From: Thermoanaerobaculia bacterium
GTDB lineage: Bacteria; Acidobacteriota; Thermoanaerobaculia; Multivoradales; Multivoraceae
Direction of reading: 5' to 3'
Assembly (NCBI GenBank): GCA_022823665.1
Contig: JAJEHN010000029.1
Span: 1-64,000 of the forward strand
DNA length: 64,000 bases
The notes under the pieces were generated by a model. It saw only the letters and a list, made by a program, of their open reading frames with translations. It had not been told where the DNA came from and ran no database searches. The first letter of the stretch is position 1, and each line of letters begins with the position of its first letter. A program made the position numbers and the translations under genes. Below are positions 59,536 to 64,000 of the stretch, piece after piece.

Positions 59536-62355
59536 TCAGGAGTCGTGAAGCGTCACGACACCCGCATCGCCATCGACGCTGATCTCTTGCCCCTGCGCCA
59601 CGCGCTGGGTGATCGTGCCCGTACCCACGACCGCGGGAATGCCGTACTCCCGGGCCACGATGGACCCATGGCCGAGGATGCCGCCGATGTCGGTCACCAG
59701 CCCCGAGGCATGGGCGAACAGCGGCGTCCACGCCGGATTCGTCATCGGACAGACGAGGATCGAGCCGGACCGCATCCGGTCGAACTCCGGCGGCGACTTG
59801 ATCAGGCTCGCCGGCGCGGTCACGGTGCCGGGGCTCACCGGGACGCCGCGCAGCGTGGGACTGTTCGGATCGTTGCGCGCCTGGGTCTCCTTGAAGGCGA
59901 TGGACGGGTGCTCGCTCGCCTCTTCCGGCACGGTGCCGGGCGGGTGCAGGCGCTTGCGGGCCTCGCGCAGTTCCCGGCGTTCGGCGGCGAGCGCGCCGAG
60001 GTCGGGCCGCGCCTCGCCGCGCGCGCGGGCCTCGATCGCCTCGCGGATCTCGTCCGTGACGCAGAAGTAGATGTCGTCCGGCCGCCCGAACGTGCCGGCC
60101 TCGACCAGGCGCCGCCCCAGCTCCGCCGCCAGCGAGCGCAGGACGGGCCAGGAACTTCCGAGGTAGAACATCGTCTCCTCGCGGATCGGGTAGAAGAGGT
60201 AGGTAAACCACAGGCGGAAGCGGAACTGCCAGTACTCCAGGCCGTCGAGCAGCCCTTCGATCTCGGCCAGCGCCTTCTCCTTCTTTGCCCTCGCGTCGAT
60301 GTCGTGCTGCTCCGGGCTGTAGTCCCGGTTGGCGACCATCGTCTTCAGCGTCGCGAAGAACGGCGTCGGATCCTCGCTCTGCGGCGGCTCCACGAAGTCC
60401 AGCGTGTAGCCCTGGTGCCCGAAGGTCCGGAGATAGTCGTCGATCGCCTCCAGTGCGGGGCCGCTCGCCGGGTGCTCCTGGAGCGCGTCCATGAGCCGTG
60501 AGGCCGGGGTCACCATCACGAGTTCCCACAGCGAGTCGTCGGCCCGGATGCGCTTCGCGACCTCGTAGATCGCGTCGTTCGCCTCCATCGTCTTCGACTT
60601 GAAGCCGCTGAGGAACTGGCCGCTGGTGAAGCGGTGGTCGGGCAGCGTCTCGCGCAGGAAGCACTGGAGCTGGTCGTCGGTCGACTTGGCGACGCCGAAG
60701 GTGTGGCCGGTGTCGTTCGACCAGTAGTCGCCCTCGGCCACGCCGAGGTCGACGATGCCCTGGAGCAGGGTCTCGTCGGACGCCGACGCCGGATCGATCT
60801 CGCGCCATTCGCCGGTGATCCGGACCAGGCGCGGCATCGTCTCTTCCCGCCACTTCCTGAGCACGCCCTCGTTCCACTGGGTGCGGTTGAAGGCGATGAA
60901 GGTCGGGTTCCTGCTCTCGGGCATCGTCACCCGCTGCGCCAGCGACTCGCCGGGTTCGGCCGAGGCCGCCCAGGCGTCGAAGGCGCGGCGGTCCTCGTCG
61001 CCGAGCGCGTCCCGAAACAGCTTCAGGTCGTGCTCCGCCATCTCGACGTTCTCGGCGGGGGAGTCCTTGCGCCGCTCGGCCATCGCGCGTTCCGCGGCCT
61101 CCATCTCCTCCTCGGTCGGCTTCCTGATCTCCGTGTTGTCGCCGTCCGGGAAGAGCATCTGCCAGTCGCCGCGCTGGTAGGCGAAGCCGTTCATCGTGAC
61201 GAAGACCGGGCCGCCACCGACCATCATGCTCTTGCCGCCGCGGGCCTTCTCGAGACCGATCGTCAGGTAGAGCTCCTCGAACAGTGGGCAGATGGGGTCG
61301 GGCATGTTCTCGACGATCTGGCGGCGCGTCAGGATCCGGGCCGGAGGAGTCGGCACCCACTCGACCTCGATCGGCTGCGGCGGCAGGTTCGTGATCGGCC
61401 GCGATTGCAGCAGGTGGAGCCTGCCGGCGGAGATCGCCCACTCGATGTCCTGGGGCACGCCGTCGAACCGCGCCTCGACCGCGCCGCCGAGCTCGACGAG
61501 TTCCCGGAGGGCCTCCGGCGACAGCGACGAACGGCCGCGCTCGGCCTCATCGACCGCTTCGAGCCGCGTGCCCTGGTCGCCTTCCTGGACGATCTGCTGT
61601 TCCTTCGTGCCGATGATCGTCTCCGACGCCTCGCCGGTCGCGCGGTCGACCACGTAGGTATCCGGCGTCACCTGGCCGCCGACGACCGCCTCGCCGAGGC
61701 CGAAGCTCGCGTTGACGATCGCTTCGGCGCGCTCGCCGGTCGCCGGGTTCGCGGTGAACAGGATCCCGGAGACCTCGGACGGCACCATGATCTGCACCAC
61801 GACCGCCATCGCGACCGTACCCTGGTCGATGCCCATCTGGTGGCGGTAGGCGATCGCCCGCGGCGTCCACAGGGACGCCCAGCAGTCACGCACCGCCGCG
61901 ACGACGGCGTCCTCGCCGCGCACGTTGAGGTAGGTGTCCTGCTGGCCGGCGAACGATGCGTCAGGCAGGTCCTCGGCGTTGGCCGACGAGCGCACGGCCA
62001 CCGGCGCTCCGGCCGGCTCGAGTCCGCGGTAGGCGGCGGCGATCTCGGAGATGGCGAGGTCGGAGGGGGCGTGTTCCGCCAGGAGGTCCTGGATCGCGGC
62101 CGATGCCGCGTCGAACGAGATGGCGCCGTTCACCAGTTCCGGCTTCGCGAGGGCCACGATGCGCTCCTGCAGGCCGTTCTCCGCCACGAAGGCCCGGTAG
62201 GCCGCCGTCGTGACGTGGAAGCCGCCCGGCACCGCGAACCCCGCGTTCGAGGCGCGCGCCAGCGAGCGGCCCTTGCCGCCCAGCAGGTCGAGATCGTCGT
62301 CGCGGGTGTCGAGCGGGCGGACGAAGGTTGCGGTCGTTTCGGAGATCAGGTCCAT
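59536..62355 (-). CDS. PEP synthase/rifampicin phosphotransferase-like enzyme
   Basis: The 939-residue product has an N-terminal PPDK-type ATP-grasp domain (LLGGKGRSLARASNAGFAVP at 24-43; AVRSSANAEDLPDASFAGQ from 119; GILFTANPATGERAE). A long central domain (about 330-820) is unlike PEP synthase and is comparable with the substrate domain of rifampicin phosphotransferases. The swivelling phosphohistidine domain has GGILGHGSIVAREYGIPAVV with His896. The canonical motif is GG-x-x-SHxAI, so Gly replaces Ser and Ala around the His. It transfers a phosphoryl group from ATP through His to an unknown acceptor. The start is 3 bases after the SDR gene. Confidence 0.82.
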   Translation of the reverse strand: MDLISETTATFVRPLDTRDDDLDLLGGKGRSLARASNAGFAVPGGFHVTTAAYRAFVAENGLQERIVALAKPELVNGAISFDAASAAIQDLLAEHAPSDLAISEIAAAYRGLEPAGAPVAVRSSANAEDLPDASFAGQQDTYLNVRGEDAVVAAVRDCWASLWTPRAIAYRHQMGIDQGTVAMAVVVQIMVPSEVSGILFTANPATGERAEAIVNASFGLGEAVVGGQVTPDTYVVDRATGEASETIIGTKEQQIVQEGDQGTRLEAVDEAERGRSSLSPEALRELVELGGAVEARFDGVPQDIEWAISAGRLHLLQSRPITNLPPQPIEVEWVPTPPARILTRRQIVENMPDPICPLFEELYLTIGLEKARGGKSMMVGGGPVFVTMNGFAYQRGDWQMLFPDGDNTEIRKPTEEEMEAAERAMAERRKDSPAENVEMAEHDLKLFRDALGDEDRRAFDAWAASAEPGESLAQRVTMPESRNPTFIAFNRTQWNEGVLRKWREETMPRLVRITGEWREIDPASASDETLLQGIVDLGVAEGDYWSNDTGHTFGVAKSTDDQLQCFLRETLPDHRFTSGQFLSGFKSKTMEANDAIYEVAKRIRADDSLWELVMVTPASRLMDALQEHPASGPALEAIDDYLRTFGHQGYTLDFVEPPQSEDPTPFFATLKTMVANRDYSPEQHDIDARAKKEKALAEIEGLLDGLEYWQFRFRLWFTYLFYPIREETMFYLGSSWPVLRSLAAELGRRLVEAGTFGRPDDIYFCVTDEIREAIEARARGEARPDLGALAAERRELREARKRLHPPGTVPEEASEHPSIAFKETQARNDPNSPTLRGVPVSPGTVTAPASLIKSPPEFDRMRSGSILVCPMTNPAWTPLFAHASGLVTDIGGILGHGSIVAREYGIPAVVGTGTITQRVAQGQEISVDGDAGVVTLHDS

Positions 62356-62358
62356 CGG

Positions 62359-63135
62359 TCAGTTCCAGAAGCGATCGAGCCGGGTCCAGGACCGGATCGG
62401 GATGACTTCGCCGGTCAGGAGGTCCGACGCCGCGGAAGCGAGGAACAGGCAGAGGTCGGCGACGTCCTCGGGGTCGGGCGGCCGCTCGAGGCGCGGCACG
62501 GGGGTGCCGTCTTCCTTCTCGGCGGGCTGGATGACGCCCCACTTGACCATCGCCGGCGTCGCGATCAGCCCCGGCGCCACGCAGTTCACGCGGATGTTGT
62601 GCTTCGCCCACTGGAAGGCGAGGTTGTTGCTCAGGCTGATCACGCCGGCCTTGGCGGCCGAGTAGTGGAGCATTCCGGGGTGGCCCTTGGTGCCGGCCAC
62701 CGACGAGATGTTGATGATGTTGCCGCTCTGCTGCTCGATCATCTGCTTGCCGGCGGCGATGCAGCACAGCCAGGTGCCCGTCAGGTTCAGGTCGACGATG
62801 CGCTGCCACTCGTCGTAGGGCGTGTCCTCGGGCATGCGCGGCGTCGCGCCGCCGCCGGCGTTGTTCACCATGACGTCCAGCCGCCCGAAGGCGCCGACGG
62901 TCTCGGCGATCAGCCCGTCGACCTGGTCGGGGACCGTGATGTCGCAGCCGACGGCCAGCGCCGTCCCGCCCGCCTGTTCGATCTCGCCGACGACGCCGTC
63001 CAGGTTCTCCTTCTTGCGCGAGGCGACGACGACCCTGGCGCCGGCCTCGGCGTAGGACTTGGCGATGCAGGTGCCGATGCCGCCGGCGCCGCCGGTGACG
63101 ATGGCGACCCGGTCGGTCAGGTCGAGCTTGGACAC
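62359..63135 (-). CDS. Short-chain dehydrogenase/reductase
   Basis: The 258-residue product (GTG start) has the SDR cofactor motif TGGAGGIG (about 15-22), NNAGGG, the catalytic Ser in INISSVAGTKG and YSAAK. The C-terminus LLTGEVIPI replaces the common tail and is followed by a short extension (RSWTRLDRFWN). Its start lies 2 bases after the upstream stop and its stop 3 bases before the next start, so the three genes form one operon. Substrate unknown. Confidence 0.85.
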   Translation of the reverse strand: MSKLDLTDRVAIVTGGAGGIGTCIAKSYAEAGARVVVASRKKENLDGVVGEIEQAGGTALAVGCDITVPDQVDGLIAETVGAFGRLDVMVNNAGGGATPRMPEDTPYDEWQRIVDLNLTGTWLCCIAAGKQMIEQQSGNIINISSVAGTKGHPGMLHYSAAKAGVISLSNNLAFQWAKHNIRVNCVAPGLIATPAMVKWGVIQPAEKEDGTPVPRLERPPDPEDVADLCLFLASAASDLLTGEVIPIRSWTRLDRFWN

Positions 63136-63137
63136 CT

Positions 63138-64000
63138 TCAGTTCCCCTCCTTCACTCTCCCGGTCGGCACGCGATCGCCCTCGCCGGCTCCGGCGACGAT
63201 GCCGCCCGGGCAGCCGCCGCCGGGAGGAACGACCCAGTCACAGCCCGGCGTGTTGTCCGGGCCGTCGTCGTGGCAGGCCAGGAGCGCCGCGTAGTCCGCC
63301 TTCAGGCTGCCCGGCCTGCGTGGCGGCATGAACTCGTTGACGTGAACTTGCCCGGCCTCGAGCAGGCGGGCTGTCCGGGTCGGCGCGCGGTGGCAGTCGA
63401 GGCAGGCGTTGCCCTCGATGTGCGGCGTCCTCATGTCCCAGTGCGTTCCGCCGACCACCCAGTAGGGCGCCTCCGGGTCCACCCACCCCGGCAGGACAGG
63501 CTCGCTCGGGTTGGACGGCAGTTTGGCGCCGTCGATCCAGGGGTCGTGCAGGAAGGCGTTGTTCTGGTGGCACTGAACGCACTGGACGCCGGGAGGCGGT
63601 GGGATGAAGGCCTTGTCGAAGTCCTCGTCGTCGGGACCGGGGAGCTTCCCGGCGAGCATGCCGTCTTCGCCGAAGTGGAGGTACTCCTTCGCCTGAATGA
63701 GATCGCCTTTCCCGTCCGGTGATTCGAAGAAGCAGGTGGCGCCGGTCGTCTTGTTGTGGCCGATCATCTGGACGGACGCGATGCCCCTCTTGAAGAGTTC
63801 CTGCCCGGCCGAGCGGCAGAGGTACGCCCAGACGACGTCGTCCAGGGGGCTGCCGTCGGCCGCCTTGCCCTGCACCCTGCCGATCCGCGAGCCGACGTTG
63901 CAGTTGCCCTTGAAGTCGGGCGTGTCGCACTCGCGGTAGCCCGGACTCTCGAAGACCTCCACGCCGTCGACGTGAATCGGGATCCGCACTCCGGCGCCGC
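63138..64000 (-). CDS. Heme-binding protein with two CxxCH sites (cut by right edge)
   Basis: The frame is open to the right edge and continues upstream of the GTG at 63989, so the true start is probably outside the window. At least 287 residues are visible. CVQCH and CLDCH are c-type heme sites, placed about 60 residues apart. Other segments include RECDTPDFKGNCNVGSRIG and a C-terminal Gly/Pro-rich tail. It is probably a periplasmic multiheme-like electron carrier or part of a redox enzyme. It is the first visible gene of the operon with the SDR and the PEP-synthase-like gene. Confidence 0.7.
   Translation of the reverse strand, partial: GAGVRIPIHVDGVEVFESPGYRECDTPDFKGNCNVGSRIGRVQGKAADGSPLDDVVWAYLCRSAGQELFKRGIASVQMIGHNKTTGATCFFESPDGKGDLIQAKEYLHFGEDGMLAGKLPGPDDEDFDKAFIPPPPGVQCVQCHQNNAFLHDPWIDGAKLPSNPSEPVLPGWVDPEAPYWVVGGTHWDMRTPHIEGNACLDCHRAPTRTARLLEAGQVHVNEFMPPRRPGSLKADYAALLACHDDGPDNTPGCDWVVPPGGGCPGGIVAGAGEGDRVPTGRVKEGN

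Noticed and set aside
60634..63294. Plus-strand open frame of 886 residues opposite the PEP-synthase-like gene and SDR
   Set aside because: Both minus-strand genes have complete catalytic motifs; the plus frame is Arg/Asp/His-rich shadow.

Overview
The window is about 68% G+C and densely coded, with no gene-free stretch over 300 bases. No tRNA, rRNA or CRISPR array was seen. The best lineage clue is the 846-residue protein at 56852-59392. It has the VWFA-related layout typical of Acidobacteriota, with a TonB-type C-terminus. The other content (several sulfatases with their maturase, phytanoyl-CoA dioxygenase-like enzymes, PQQ-type propellers, cytochrome c/PHM-like proteins, exported hydrolases) suits a free-living or host-associated, probably marine, acidobacterium. 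The lineage is an inference.

Layout. 1-106 is the 3' end of an IS transposase. 185-3746 is a small catabolic operon (tannase-like esterase, SDR, two tandem carboxymuconolactone decarboxylase-like proteins). 3856-7159 (minus) is a two-gene unit: a Schlafen/AlbA - GHKL - winged-helix - uracil-DNA-glycosylase-like fusion followed by an unknown protein. It is the best candidate here for an undescribed, possibly defensive, system. 7222-9363 is a prolyl oligopeptidase lipoprotein. 9428-15799 is a heavy-metal RND efflux operon led by a histidine-rich exported protein. 15908-17674 is a DUF885 metallopeptidase-like lipoprotein.

17.7-28.3 kb is a defence island. It holds VapBC with a perfect operator palindrome, a small DUF5678-like protein, hsdR-hsdS, an opposite-strand membrane TPR protein with 141-bp coding repeats, a Uma2 nuclease, an orphan Phd-type antitoxin, hsdM and a 71-residue protein. 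The type I R-M system is therefore split by about 3.3 kb of cargo. 28.3-31.5 kb has stacked palindromes, an alpha-carbonic anhydrase, a four-helix membrane protein, a PhyH oxygenase and HigBA with a perfect palindromic operator.

31.6-43.3 kb holds degradative and exported enzymes: an exported FAH-family hydrolase, a cytochrome c-PHM-like fusion, PhyH, two PQQ-type propellers, an acyl-CoA dehydrogenase, a cyclase lipoprotein, an MBL hydrolase and a DUF3604 protein. 43.3-50.2 kb is a sulfatase locus: three sulfatases in one operon and a fourth divergent one followed directly by its formylglycine-generating enzyme. 50.4-51.5 kb has HicBA and a metallophosphoesterase. 51.6-56.0 kb (minus) is a compact operon of TetR, PfkB kinase, D-psicose/tagatose 3-epimerase-like protein, class I aldolase and a cyclase-like protein, which reads as a ketose catabolic pathway. 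56.1-64 kb has a protein of unknown function, the VWFA/TonB protein, and an operon of a diheme-like protein (cut by the right edge), an SDR and a PEP-synthase/rifampicin-phosphotransferase-like enzyme.

A modular family of hairpin-rich intergenic repeats (core CACTGGGTGCG plus GNA-loop hairpins) sits at gene ends throughout the window.
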